From positions 1-64,000 of the forward strand of contig NZ_MAHX01000004.1 in assembly GCF_002023715.1 (NCBI RefSeq): a DNA stretch of 64,000 nucleotides, in the 5' to 3' direction. The notes below the pieces were generated by a model. That model was not told where the DNA came from. It did no database searches and saw nothing but the letters and a program-made list of their open reading frames with translations. Of this stretch, positions 27,493 to 36,539 are shown in pieces (positions within the stretch are counted from its first letter, which is position 1; the number at the start of each line of letters is the position of its first letter). The translations under genes and the position numbers were made by a program. This DNA is from Elizabethkingia occulta (GTDB lineage Bacteria; Bacteroidota; Bacteroidia; Flavobacteriales; Weeksellaceae).

Positions 27493-28137
27493 ATGAAAAT
27501 AAACTATAAAAAAAGTTTCCCTGCATTTATAATGGCAGGGGTTCTTGCGTGCATATATGCTTGTAACAAAGGAGATGCAAAAGAAAAAAGCTATTATACC
27601 TTTAACGAAAAAAATGAATTGGTACGTCCAAAAGACTATCGGACATGGGTATTTGCGGGAACAGGAACGACACCTAAATCTCATGATCGTGCTGCTCTTT
27701 TTCCTGATTTTCAGAATATTTATATTGATCCAGAAAGTTATCGTTTTTGGAAAGAAAATGGTTATTACCGTGATGGAACCATTTTTGTAAAAGAACTTAT
27801 CCGAAAAGGTGATACAATTTCCCCTATAGGAAAAGGCTTTTTTCAGGGTGATGCTTATTCGGTGTCTGCTACGATTAAAGACAGCATTCGTTTTCCTGAT
27901 GCACCGGGTGGGTGGCAGTATTTCGAGTATGATACAGATAATGGACTCTTAGCTGAAGCTTCGCCTGCAGTGGGCGGTTCTTGTATTAGTTGCCATTCCA
28001 AAGCTGCTGCAGGTTATGGCGCATTTACTGAACTTTATTTACCTATGCGGGATGCAAAAGGTTTTGGTAAAGGAAATCCTGAAAATCTTAATACCCGCAA
28101 AGGTATAATCTCAAAAACGAAAAAAGAGCAAAAATAG
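27493..28137 (+). CDS. Cytochrome P460-family lipoprotein
   Basis: A 214-residue monohaem protein. The signal ends in a lipobox at C20 or C24 (IYAC-N). The P460 pattern is visible: DYRTWVFAGTG, IYIDPESYRFWKENG, DGTIFVKEL and WQYFEYD. The c-type haem motif C164-I-S-C167-H168 lies near the C-terminus. Cytochrome P460 of nitrifiers oxidises hydroxylamine, but in heterotrophic Bacteroidota the role is unclear. The cross-linking Lys cannot be verified by eye. It is followed after 54 bases by a secreted SnoaL-like protein, possibly co-transcribed. Confidence 0.85.
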   Translation: MKINYKKSFPAFIMAGVLACIYACNKGDAKEKSYYTFNEKNELVRPKDYRTWVFAGTGTTPKSHDRAALFPDFQNIYIDPESYRFWKENGYYRDGTIFVKELIRKGDTISPIGKGFFQGDAYSVSATIKDSIRFPDAPGGWQYFEYDTDNGLLAEASPAVGGSCISCHSKAAAGYGAFTELYLPMRDAKGFGKGNPENLNTRKGIISKTKKEQK

Positions 28138-28191
28138 GCTCTCCTTGCTGAATCGCAAATTCACATATTATACCAAATTACAATTTCTATT

Positions 28192-29133
28192 ATGACAAAC
28201 CGAATTCTAATTTCAGCCATTGTATTACTGAGTTTTCAATTGCAGACTTTTGCTCAAAATACAAATACAGACTATTCTGAAAGAGTAAGAAAAAATGCCT
28301 CAAAATTTCATATGAATTTTACAACAGGGGATTTTGTAAAAAACGCACCCATGGTAAACGAGAAAATTTATTATGATTCAGACAATACAATTGTCATTGG
28401 GCGTGATAACTTTGTAAAGGATATTTCAAGCTTTCATAGTTCTTTTCCCGATTTGGCTCTTCGGGACAGAATAATAATTGTTGATGAGAACCAAGCAGCC
28501 TTGCTTTATATTATGCAGGGAACTCAAACAGGCCCTTACGGATCAATTCCTGCTTCCGGAAACAAGATTAATGTGTATGCTGCGGAGTTTTTTACAATGG
28601 ACAATAATGTGCTCATGAAAGAGCTTTTGACCATTTCTCAGTACGATCAGTTGGTACGTCAGATTACTGGAGAAGAAAAAATAGAAAGGCAAGAAGACGT
28701 AAAGTTGCTGCCTGTAAAAAAAACAAATATGGCATATAAACGTCTGTTGAAAGATAAACTAGATGCATACGTTCAGAATTTCAATACCCGCGACTGGAAT
28801 GCTCTGGCAGCAATGTTTGCTGATAATGCAGCGTTTAAAATTAGCGGTATGTCTTATAAAAATACCTCGGCATTTATTAATGAGCTAAAATCAATAATTC
28901 AGAAGGTGCCTGATGTTACATATCATCTGATCAGAAATATAGTGGAAGGTGACAGAGGAGCAATCGCCTATGAGGTGAACGGGACATTGCCCAATTCCGA
29001 TAAAAGTGATGCGAACCGAAAAAGTTTGCAAAACGTAAAACAAAGCATCCATTTTCAGTTTGACGAAAAAGGGAAAATCACAGACATGGTCGCTATATAC
29101 AATAGCGAAGATTTTAACAAACAACTAAAATAA
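28192..29133 (+). CDS. Secreted protein with two SnoaL/NTF2-like domains
   Basis: A 313-residue protein with a signal peptide ending TFA-Q. Two NTF2-fold domains are suggested. The first is about 30-150 (NASKFHMNFTTGDF, a first half typical of SnoaL-like ester cyclases). The second is about 185-310 (DAYVQNFNTRDWNALAAMFADNAAF, the classic nuclear-transport-factor-2-like opening). Such domains bind small ligands or catalyse cyclisation or isomerisation. It sits beside cytochrome P460 and before a terminator. Substrate is unknown. Confidence 0.72.
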   Translation: MTNRILISAIVLLSFQLQTFAQNTNTDYSERVRKNASKFHMNFTTGDFVKNAPMVNEKIYYDSDNTIVIGRDNFVKDISSFHSSFPDLALRDRIIIVDENQAALLYIMQGTQTGPYGSIPASGNKINVYAAEFFTMDNNVLMKELLTISQYDQLVRQITGEEKIERQEDVKLLPVKKTNMAYKRLLKDKLDAYVQNFNTRDWNALAAMFADNAAFKISGMSYKNTSAFINELKSIIQKVPDVTYHLIRNIVEGDRGAIAYEVNGTLPNSDKSDANRKSLQNVKQSIHFQFDEKGKITDMVAIYNSEDFNKQLK

Positions 29134-29140
29134 TTATTGC

Positions 29141-29172
29141 AACAGGCAGGACAATAACCTGCCTGTTTTCAA
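29141..29172. terminator. Bidirectional terminator
   Basis: The 10-bp stem AACAGGCAGG/CCTGCCTGTT (29141-29150, 29158-29167) has a 7-base loop and a short T run. It lies between convergent genes. Confidence 0.75.
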
Positions 29173-29203
29173 TTATAAACATATTAATACTTTATCACTA
29201 AAC

Positions 29204-30499
29204 TTATTTAGAAATATATTTAATCTGTAAATTGTTGTGCTGGTTGTCTTTAAAAGATTTTGCTATAACAAGTTTTGATGTTTTTGTATTGGTGTCGAAT
29301 ATTTCAATTCCCTTTTGGGTAGCATATATAAAATGAGTTTTGTCGATAGGCTCTATATTGGATAATGGCTTATTCTGAATTTTAACTTCAGTAAAGTTTT
29401 TGCCATTAGCATCCATATAAAAAATTGTGTTTTCTGTATTACCGATAATTTTGTCTTTAACAGTCGACCAGTTTATGATATCAGCCTTTATTACTTGTTT
29501 CCACTTTGTTTTACCATTGTCTGTATCAATTGCGAAAATACAAGATTCAGTACGAATGCCGTCCCTCAGAACAGTATATAGAGTTTCATCTTCCAGAAAA
29601 CTTTTAGCATCCCCGGCAAAGCTATAATGTTCATCTTTAAATATCCATTTAAAAACTTTTGGATTTTTAATAAATGTATTATTAGGATCAGAAATATCTG
29701 AATTTGGAAGGTTCGCATCTTTATCAAGATTAAGGCAATAAAATTTGCCTTTTTCATCACCTATATAAAGGTTTTTGCCATCCGTCTGCATCTGGTTGTA
29801 AATAGGATATTCAAACTGGCTTACATCATGATGTTGAAGAGGCTGACCTGCAACTTCCACATCACCATCGAACATTCCGTAAGAAGTAGGGGTGCCTGTT
29901 TGAGAAGTATACATTTCCAGATAGACAGCTGAGTTTACAAAATAATTGTTGCGGTATTTTACAGGTGCATATAAATTGAACACAGTAGGTAAGGAGCTGG
30001 TCCATGTTTTTTTACCAGTAATTCTGTTGAAGTTATACAGCCATGCATTCGTAGTCTCTGGTTGTCCTGTGGAAGCCATTATTATATTTTGGCCATCCAC
30101 AAGTGGTTGAGACATAAATAAAGGCATGATTGACTGTAGCTTTTGATTTTGCTGATTAGTGTCGTCACTCATGTCCATTGATAGATCTTCGTTGCCATCG
30201 ATCTGTTGCTTCCATATTACTTTACCTGTGTTAACATCAAAATTAATTAGCTTTCCACTTTCAAAAGGCATAAAAATATTTTGTCCGTCCAGCGTAAAGA
30301 GATTTCTGTTACCTGTGGAATCCATTGGACTGTTATATTGCCATGTTATTTTATTTTCGTCAAGATCAAAATTATAAATAGAGCCCTCTGTTGCTACGAT
30401 CAGTGTTGTGTGCTCCGTTTTTGTAGGTTCGGCTGATGGAATATTGTTACAGCTTGAAAGAGCTTGCAGGATTATCGGGAGTAATAATAGTTTTTTCAT
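29204..30499 (-). CDS. PQQ-like beta-propeller lipoprotein
   Basis: A 431-residue lipoprotein with a lipobox (LQALSSC-N). The repeats are of the PQQ-enzyme type: IYNFDLDENKITWQYN, LINFDVNTGKVIWKQQ, YNFNRITGKKTWTSS and FAIDTDNGKTKWKQV. They have the recurring G-K-x-x-W blade end and are consistent with a BamB-like or outer-membrane propeller. Without the PQQ ligand residues visible it is more likely structural than a dehydrogenase. The upstream region carries copy 2 of the shared 16-base element. Confidence 0.78.
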   Translation of the reverse strand: MKKLLLLPIILQALSSCNNIPSAEPTKTEHTTLIVATEGSIYNFDLDENKITWQYNSPMDSTGNRNLFTLDGQNIFMPFESGKLINFDVNTGKVIWKQQIDGNEDLSMDMSDDTNQQNQKLQSIMPLFMSQPLVDGQNIIMASTGQPETTNAWLYNFNRITGKKTWTSSLPTVFNLYAPVKYRNNYFVNSAVYLEMYTSQTGTPTSYGMFDGDVEVAGQPLQHHDVSQFEYPIYNQMQTDGKNLYIGDEKGKFYCLNLDKDANLPNSDISDPNNTFIKNPKVFKWIFKDEHYSFAGDAKSFLEDETLYTVLRDGIRTESCIFAIDTDNGKTKWKQVIKADIINWSTVKDKIIGNTENTIFYMDANGKNFTEVKIQNKPLSNIEPIDKTHFIYATQKGIEIFDTNTKTSKLVIAKSFKDNQHNNLQIKYISK

Positions 30500-30526
30500 G
30501 GGGTATCAATTTTCGACCTGTTGTAT

Positions 30527-30570
30527 CTGATAAAAATAATAATTGTAAGTAAAGAAGATAGGACTAAATC
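30527..30570 (-). promoter_or_regulatory. Shared upstream element, copy 2
   Basis: The identical 16-mer occupies 30531-30546, 32 bases from the start codon of the propeller lipoprotein. Conserved flanks (AAAGAA near 30551, TAAATC at 30565-30570) match the copies at 13465 and 31426. Confidence 0.5.
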
Positions 30571-30578
30571 TTTTATTA

Positions 30579-31412
30579 CTAATAGAATTCGATTGTTTTA
30601 ATATTCTGGCTTTCTAAATATTTTTTTATAAAAAATCGGTGCTTAAATCCTGTAAGCAGAATAATTTTTTTTCCGGGATTCTCTTTATAGTATTTGATAA
30701 CATTTTTTGCGATACCTTCATTTCTGATGTTTCCTTCAAAATTTGACCAGTTATTGAAGTATTCTTTATATGTAATAGTGTCTTTCTTGTTTTTGCTGCT
30801 CAGTAATCTAAGTTTAGTAAATTCATTATGATTATTCACAATGTCTCTTGTCCGGTTATACTGGTATTTCATCAGACTGTCGACAAGGGCGTCTGACTGT
30901 TTTGAATTAACTGTTTTCAAATCCTGTTTAGCAATGTTTTCAACAGAATTCCAATAAGTATCTAGTTGTGATAAATGTTTTTTTTCCTGCTCAGAAAGTT
31001 TTATTTCTCCTTTTTTATCCAATTCTTCGATTTTATTAAAAACAAAACCTGCTTCCGGATAAATCCCCAATTCTTTTCTGTAATTGTTTCTGCCTTCTAA
31101 TTCGGCAGGTTTAATTTGAACGCCAGGGTTTTCCTTCTGGTATCTTAATGTAGCCTGAAATTCATTATTACTGATGCCATCGAAGTCAGTTTTTAGCATA
31201 TTTTCTTTTTCAAAAATATTGGATTCCGCTTCCAGTAGTATAATGTCGGGCTTGAAATTTGATAAAATTTTATAAACAGATTCAGTATTAATATTCTCAG
31301 CACCATAATGTATGGTTCCTAAAATAATAACCCGGGAATCTTTATAAGGATTAATGGAAGTGCTGCAAGAGATCACAAAAATAGATGATAAAATAAGAGA
31401 TAAATACTTCAT
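30579..31412 (-). CDS. TraB/ChaN-like lipoprotein
   Basis: The ATG at 31412 gives a lipoprotein signal (LSSIFVISC-S); the ATG at 31448 would run through the shared upstream element. The 277-residue product begins RVIILGTIHYGAEN and then has PDIILLEAES, and ends GKKIILLTGFKHRFFIKKYL. This first-strand G-T-x-H, second Glu and late G-x-x-H layout is that of the TraB/PrgY and EreA/ChaN-like clan (compare DUF5694-type proteins). These are thought to be metal-dependent hydrolases. The call is moderate. Confidence 0.6.
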   Translation of the reverse strand: MKYLSLILSSIFVISCSTSINPYKDSRVIILGTIHYGAENINTESVYKILSNFKPDIILLEAESNIFEKENMLKTDFDGISNNEFQATLRYQKENPGVQIKPAELEGRNNYRKELGIYPEAGFVFNKIEELDKKGEIKLSEQEKKHLSQLDTYWNSVENIAKQDLKTVNSKQSDALVDSLMKYQYNRTRDIVNNHNEFTKLRLLSSKNKKDTITYKEYFNNWSNFEGNIRNEGIAKNVIKYYKENPGKKIILLTGFKHRFFIKKYLESQNIKTIEFY

Positions 31413-31425
31413 GGATATTAATTTT

Positions 31426-31470
31426 CTGGTAAAAATAATAATTGTCAATAAAGAAAAACAGATTAAATCA
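31426..31470 (-). promoter_or_regulatory. Shared upstream element, copy 3
   Basis: The identical 16-mer is at 31430-31445, only 18 bases from the start codon. The flanking AAAGAAA and TTAAATCA agree with the other two copies. Confidence 0.5.
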
Positions 31471-31590
31471 CATTTTTTTGAAATAATAAATAGATAAGAT
31501 TTAATTATAAGATAGTATGATGGTAAATATTTATCTAAGTGTAAATCAAAATCTATTTTGAAAGAATCACTTGCATCAGGTACTTTAAAT

Positions 31591-31602
31591 CACTCGCGAG
31601 TG
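31591..31602. promoter_or_regulatory. Palindromic operator candidate CACTCGCGAGTG
   Basis: A perfect 12-base palindrome about 105 bases upstream of the first TM-HTH regulator. A near-identical copy (CACTCGTGAGTG) lies upstream of the second fimbrillin locus at 33890. A half-site-like ATGAGTGCA follows at 31607. Confidence 0.5.
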
Positions 31603-31706
31603 CAAATGAGTGCAGCTTTATTGCTGGATTTTCATGAGTAATAAATAGGTTTGTGTAAATTTTTGAGGGATACTTTCAGTTAATTATCATAGAAGAAGAT
31701 TAAAAA

Positions 31707-32717
31707 ATGAAAATGAGCACAAGCTATTTTTCAAGAACTGTAAAAGATATATATGAGAAGATTTCTTTCTGGGGAATTGATCATAACGCAAGTGAAATTG
31801 AAAAAGATTTTACAATTTTAATTAATCAATATCTTGCTTTATTAACGCTTATTTTCTTTTCGCAAGGGATTGCGATTTATACCTTTATAGCATTTACTGT
31901 TGATAGTCTTTTTTTACTTTCAATATCCTTGTTATTCGCACTTTCTTATATTATAAAAGAATACAGGAAGAACAAATATGTTATTCTCATTACCTTTGTT
32001 TTGCTGAATTTTATTATAACCTATTATTCCTCTTTTTGTGGTGTAGAGAGCTGCGTTTTTTTATTTTATTTCCCGTTGCTTCTGGCTATTCCTTTTTTTT
32101 TAAACTATCCCAAAAATAGGGTGGAAATTTTTATCATTTCCATTATTGTACTAGGGAGTTTATATATATCTGCTATATATAATTTCAGTCTTATACCACA
32201 GTCGGATTTAGTTTTAAAATATCATTATCAGAATAAGTTGCTGATCATGAATATTACCTTTAGTTTGCTGATTTTCAGGATTACTTACTATTTTGTCGGA
32301 GAGAAAAAGAGAGAAGATTATATGTTAGTAGATTTCAATGTGACTAAAGATCAGTATATTAGGGATTTGCAGGTTAAGATTGAAATGTTGGAAGAACAGC
32401 ACAAGAAAGAAAAATTATCAGAATCAGATATCCGTGAAATGATCAGACTGGCGCAGACCAATGATTCGATTTTTATAGAACGTTTTGATTTGTATTTTCC
32501 TAATTTCTTTAATACTATAAGAAATGCCTCAAATACATCCCTTACAATGTCAGATCTCTATTTATGTGCAATGTTAAAGCTTAATTTTAGTAACAAGCAG
32601 ATTGCATTATATAGTAACTCTACAGTTAAATCGGTGGAAAGCAAAAAATACAGATTAAGGAAAAAAATCGAAATTCCTGCTGATCAGGATTTCACGATTT
32701 GGATTACATCTGTATAA
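31707..32717 (+). CDS. Membrane-bound HTH regulator
   Basis: A 336-residue protein. About six hydrophobic segments fill residues 35-205, followed by a short coiled coil (KDQYIRDLQVKIEMLEEQHKKE) and a C-terminal LuxR/GerE-like HTH (MLKLNFSNKQIALYSNSTVKSVESKKYRLRKK, in two halves). The DNA-binding end resembles that of the TPR regulators at 19796-24233, but here the sensor is a multi-TM domain. It is paired with a paralogue at 32858 and lies upstream of the second fimbrillin locus, which it probably controls. Confidence 0.72.
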   Translation: MKMSTSYFSRTVKDIYEKISFWGIDHNASEIEKDFTILINQYLALLTLIFFSQGIAIYTFIAFTVDSLFLLSISLLFALSYIIKEYRKNKYVILITFVLLNFIITYYSSFCGVESCVFLFYFPLLLAIPFFLNYPKNRVEIFIISIIVLGSLYISAIYNFSLIPQSDLVLKYHYQNKLLIMNITFSLLIFRITYYFVGEKKREDYMLVDFNVTKDQYIRDLQVKIEMLEEQHKKEKLSESDIREMIRLAQTNDSIFIERFDLYFPNFFNTIRNASNTSLTMSDLYLCAMLKLNFSNKQIALYSNSTVKSVESKKYRLRKKIEIPADQDFTIWITSV

Positions 32718-32857
32718 GAATATACACTCCAAATTAAAATTTAATTTTTAGACAAAAATTATCATCGCAATATTTCAGAATATACTTTCATATTTAATTA
32801 TGTATAGTATTTATATTATTACTTTCATTTCCGTTTTAATCATTGCCCCTAAAAAAT

Positions 32858-33820
32858 ATGCAAAACAGAATTATTAATGAAGAAGAAAGTATTCATAATC
32901 TTTATATAAGTTTGATCAACAAATATCTGTATTTTCTGTTTTGTATATTTCTTACTTTCTCTTTGTTTACCGGATTATTTCTAAATGATATCCCTGTATC
33001 TTTATTTCTTATTTTTATTTCATTCAGTTTTCTTTTAATTAGAAAGATTAAGAAATCAGATTGCTCTAAAAAAGTCCTGAATATTCTTGTGGGTACTATT
33101 ATTATTGCTCTTGCATTTCATATTAGTTTTTTTCACGTGTATAATTCCAAAGAGGTGGGTGATGAATATTTTTATTTTTCTCTGCTTTTTGCCATTCCTT
33201 TTTTCTTTGATTATAAAACCCAAAGAAATATTGTTTATGCTTTGTTATTGGTTGTTTTATTGAATTTTGTTGTGGTCGAATCTTTTGATTTGAATTTTAT
33301 TCCAAGAAACAGTTTTGTAACGAATAGCGAGTATAGGGTTCTGAAGCTTGTCAACATTCTAATGTCGGTAACTATACTACTTTTTCATATTGGTTTTATT
33401 GCTGATAAAGACCATAAAATAAAGTTTCTGATAAAAAATATTAACTCAAAAAAATTGCGGATTGCAGACTTAACAGCAGCCAATAAAGAACTGAGCAAAA
33501 AGATTGTGATTATTCAGGATCTTGTTCAAAATAAGGTTAAGGAAATTATTGATCTCGCTGAACAAAAATCACCTCTTTTTCTGGAGAAATTTCAATTATT
33601 CTTTCCTGATTTTATACCCGCACTTCTTAAAATTAATCCGAATCTCGTTTCTTCCGAGCTGCAAATGTGTGCATTGATAAAATTGGAATTCAGAACAAAA
33701 GATATAGCAGTTTGTACTGATTCTAGCGTAAAATCAGTAGAGAGCAGAAAATACAGGGTAAAGAAAAAACTCAATATACCAGGTGATGTAAATATTGATT
33801 GTTTTTTAAGCCAGCTGTGA
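32858..33820 (+). CDS. Membrane-bound HTH regulator, paralogue
   Basis: The ATG at 32858 is preferred over a TTG at 32843. The 320-residue product has about six TM segments in residues 20-190, a coiled linker and a C-terminal HTH (ALIKLEFRTKDIAVCTDSS, then VKSVESRKYRVKKKLNIPGD). The C-terminus is clearly homologous to the preceding gene, while the TM part shares layout more than sequence. It is 282 bases upstream of the small-protein/fimbrillin pair at 34103, with the palindrome 33890-33901 between them. Confidence 0.72.
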   Translation: MQNRIINEEESIHNLYISLINKYLYFLFCIFLTFSLFTGLFLNDIPVSLFLIFISFSFLLIRKIKKSDCSKKVLNILVGTIIIALAFHISFFHVYNSKEVGDEYFYFSLLFAIPFFFDYKTQRNIVYALLLVVLLNFVVVESFDLNFIPRNSFVTNSEYRVLKLVNILMSVTILLFHIGFIADKDHKIKFLIKNINSKKLRIADLTAANKELSKKIVIIQDLVQNKVKEIIDLAEQKSPLFLEKFQLFFPDFIPALLKINPNLVSSELQMCALIKLEFRTKDIAVCTDSSVKSVESRKYRVKKKLNIPGDVNIDCFLSQL

Positions 33821-33889
33821 CTCTTAAATTATTTGTGTAAACTATTCTTCTTTATAATAATATTTTTTTTTAGAAATAAACCTTTTTTT

Positions 33890-33901
33890 CACTCGTGAGT
33901 G
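33890..33901. promoter_or_regulatory. Palindromic operator candidate CACTCGTGAGTG
   Basis: Extends to TTCACTC-GT-GAGTGAA (33888-33903), a 16-base near-palindrome about 200 bases upstream of the small gene at 34103. It differs by one base from the 31591 palindrome. Confidence 0.5.
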
Positions 33902-34102
33902 AATATAAGGGTGCCTGAATAATGTATAGCTGATTAATGGATATAACTTTGTACAGCAATACTATACAGGAAGTTATGCGCCTGTTCTGAAAAATTTAAA
34001 AACACAATAAACTTCTCTTCTTATAATAGTAATTCTCTGTACTGTATGGTACCGATAATATGCTGACAGTTTGCTGAAAAACCTTTAAAGAATATAAATA
34101 CA

Positions 34103-34300
34103 ATGAGAAAAAATGACAAACAATTGATGAACCAGACTGAAAAAAAAGATTATAAACCTCCCGTTATAGGAGTTTTATATGTAACAATGGAGCAGGGGAT
34201 TGCAAGTTCTTCGGCACAGATTGTTCCTGGTGGTTCCACCAATACGCCAACTACTACAGATTGGGACGAAAAGAAGGATGAACAAAACTGGGAATTTTAA
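34103..34300 (+). CDS. Small MEQGIA-family protein (copy 4)
   Basis: A 65-residue protein without a signal peptide. The Lys/Gln-rich N-terminus leads into DYKPPVIGVLYVTMEQGIAS, then SSAQIV, a Pro/Gly/Thr-rich middle, Trp (TTDW) and an acidic tail (DEKKDEQNWEF). It lies 23 bases upstream of the 681-residue fimbrillin-like lipoprotein. This pairing at a locus unlinked to the other two supports a genuine functional tie. Function is unknown. Confidence 0.75.
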   Translation: MRKNDKQLMNQTEKKDYKPPVIGVLYVTMEQGIASSSAQIVPGGSTNTPTTTDWDEKKDEQNWEF

Positions 34301-34323
34301 AAATACAACAAACACGATCGATT

Positions 34324-36369
34324 ATGAATAGTATAACTACATATAGAAGCTGTAGCAGAATATTTTCAGCATTATTCTCAGCTTTACTTTTAATATTCTC
34401 AGTAGCAAGTTGTTCTCCGGATAATAACGATGCTTCATCTGTTGGAGGAGAGGGGATGAAAATGGTGATAAAAATAGACGGAGTAATAGGTACTGAGGTT
34501 ATTCAGCCAGTTAGTAAAATGGCGGTAGCATCAGTAAATAGTACCATGCCCCTTACAGGAAATACTTCCGGACTCACTACAGCCAGCGGCTTTATTGCAG
34601 ATGCCAAAGCGGAACAGATACCTATGAACACAACAGGAAACCAGATGCTGAGATCTGCAATCGCAAGCACAGGTAATTTGAATAACAATCTTATAGCGGC
34701 AACACAGCCAATGCCGGTAGGTTATACATACCGTATATTAATTTATGATAAAACTACAGGATTATTATGGAAAACGCTGCAAGCTACTTCCGGAACAGCA
34801 GTATCTCTGGATGCAGTAAAAGGAGGTACTTATACGTGGTATGCATACTCTTATAATAATAACGAAGCTATACCAGAGCCATCTAATACAGCAAATCCTG
34901 CTATAGATACAGCAATAGATAAAGATTTACTCTACGCGACAGGAGAGGTGGTAGTTGCTAAGACTCCTCAGAACCAGCAGGACACCTATAATATAGCCAT
35001 TACATTTCAACACAAAGTAGCGCAGGTAAGTGTGAAAGTGGATGCTTCAGTATTAGCAGAATATGCAACTATTAATAGTTTCAAGGCAAGCTTTGCACAG
35101 AATAATTATCTGAAAAAAGGGACTTTTGATATTAAGGGAGGTAGCATAAGTAATTTACAGGTAATTCCGACAACGGAGATTTTTACAACATTATCACCTG
35201 CAAATGTATGGGAAGCCAATTATTACACTGCGGATCCTGCAGCGCTAACCTCATATAAAGTGAATATAGATGATCTTCAGGTTCACTTCACTGATGCTGC
35301 ACCTGCTGTTGCCGACAGAAACCTTGCAACTTACAATGGAGCTGCAAATAAGCCTTCATTTACTTACAATTTTACCTCTCCGACTTCCGGGCAACGATTA
35401 CTGGGAGTGGCTAATCTATGGTATATGCTTACTTCAAAAAGAATTCTGCATATTTCGAATAACACTAGCTATGGTTATGCTTTAGAGCAAGGACGCTCCT
35501 GGGCTTTTCTGAATGCTAAGGAGAATTTTGGAAATCTGTCTACAAGCTTAGTGAAAATGGCACCGTGGACACCTGGCGGAGGCGCCTGGATTGGAGGTAA
35601 TGCTACAGATGATAAAACAGAAAACTGGGTAAACTATAGTGCCAGTACTACCGGTGATAATAATATTATCAATAAGATTAATCCTGCAGATACATCCAAA
35701 AAACCGGATATTATAATTCTTGGATATGATGTTCTTTATATAAGACCGGCTGTGGCCACAGCTTTACTAGACTATATTAATAATAATGGAATTGTAATAA
35801 TGCTGCTCCAGGATAGTGTAGGTGCTGAAAACAGAAGCTTCTTTAACAGCTTGTTTGGCGTATCAAATATTACTCTGGACTCCAATGGAAGTGCTGGTGC
35901 AATGTATCCTTTAGTTGGAACAGATCCTAATGATAAAATACTGAATGGCCAGGTAGGAGATGCACGTGGACAATATTGGGGAGAGGATGCCGGTACAACT
36001 CTTGGAATTGTAAATGTTCCGTTGAGTCAGGTTACGGTATATTCCTACGGGCAGGCAATTAACAGAACGGGGGCTAATTCCGGAATTACTATGTTCAAGC
36101 ACAATACTAAGAACTTTTTCTATGTAGGCGACGGAGGTTTTGTTTCTAACGGTGATCTTACTTCGGCCATTATATGTCCTTTTAACTATGATGCTACAAC
36201 TAAAAGACCATTACCAAAACCATACGGAGATGCAGGAAATGGCTATACTGCGCGGAGTAAGAGTGCATATAATAGTGTTGTAATGGGGAATATTATGGTG
36301 TGGGCAGCAAGAACATCTGAATTTAATGGCTTTAAACCATGGAAATATGCAGCTCCTCCAACTCCTTAG
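34324..36369 (+). CDS. Fimbrillin-like lipoprotein with GATase-like C-terminal domain
   Basis: A 681-residue lipoprotein (lipobox SVASC-S). The N half matches the fimbrillin-like part of the other lipoproteins here: TYRILIYDKTTGLLW, YTWYAYSYNNNEAIPEP and TFQHKVAQVSVKVD. The C-terminal half (about 360-670) has no FISUMP domain. It looks like a Rossmann or class-I glutamine-amidotransferase-like fold: KKPDIIILGYDVLYIRP, ALLDYINNNGIVIMLLQDS and NFFYVGDGGF, with an early lever region LWYMLTSKRILHISN. No catalytic Cys triad is evident. A surface location and a binding role are inferred. Confidence 0.65.
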   Translation: MNSITTYRSCSRIFSALFSALLLIFSVASCSPDNNDASSVGGEGMKMVIKIDGVIGTEVIQPVSKMAVASVNSTMPLTGNTSGLTTASGFIADAKAEQIPMNTTGNQMLRSAIASTGNLNNNLIAATQPMPVGYTYRILIYDKTTGLLWKTLQATSGTAVSLDAVKGGTYTWYAYSYNNNEAIPEPSNTANPAIDTAIDKDLLYATGEVVVAKTPQNQQDTYNIAITFQHKVAQVSVKVDASVLAEYATINSFKASFAQNNYLKKGTFDIKGGSISNLQVIPTTEIFTTLSPANVWEANYYTADPAALTSYKVNIDDLQVHFTDAAPAVADRNLATYNGAANKPSFTYNFTSPTSGQRLLGVANLWYMLTSKRILHISNNTSYGYALEQGRSWAFLNAKENFGNLSTSLVKMAPWTPGGGAWIGGNATDDKTENWVNYSASTTGDNNIINKINPADTSKKPDIIILGYDVLYIRPAVATALLDYINNNGIVIMLLQDSVGAENRSFFNSLFGVSNITLDSNGSAGAMYPLVGTDPNDKILNGQVGDARGQYWGEDAGTTLGIVNVPLSQVTVYSYGQAINRTGANSGITMFKHNTKNFFYVGDGGFVSNGDLTSAIICPFNYDATTKRPLPKPYGDAGNGYTARSKSAYNSVVMGNIMVWAARTSEFNGFKPWKYAAPPTP

Positions 36370-36490
36370 ATGAATAATAAAAGTATAATTAAAAAATCAT
36401 CATTCATTTGTTTGTAAAACTGTTAACTGATTTTTAAATGGTAGTTAAATAACAATATTATCATCACATTTTTGTTTGTTAACAAGTTTT

Positions 36491-36523
36491 ATCGGGTAGT
36501 CCTAAAAGATTACCCGATTTTTG
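36491..36523 (+). terminator. Terminator of the second fimbrillin locus
   Basis: The 8-bp stem ATCGGGTA/TACCCGAT (36491-36498, 36511-36518) has a 12-base loop, followed by TTTTTG. It lies between convergent genes. Confidence 0.7.
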
Positions 36524-36539
36524 ATTAAGGCATTATTCT

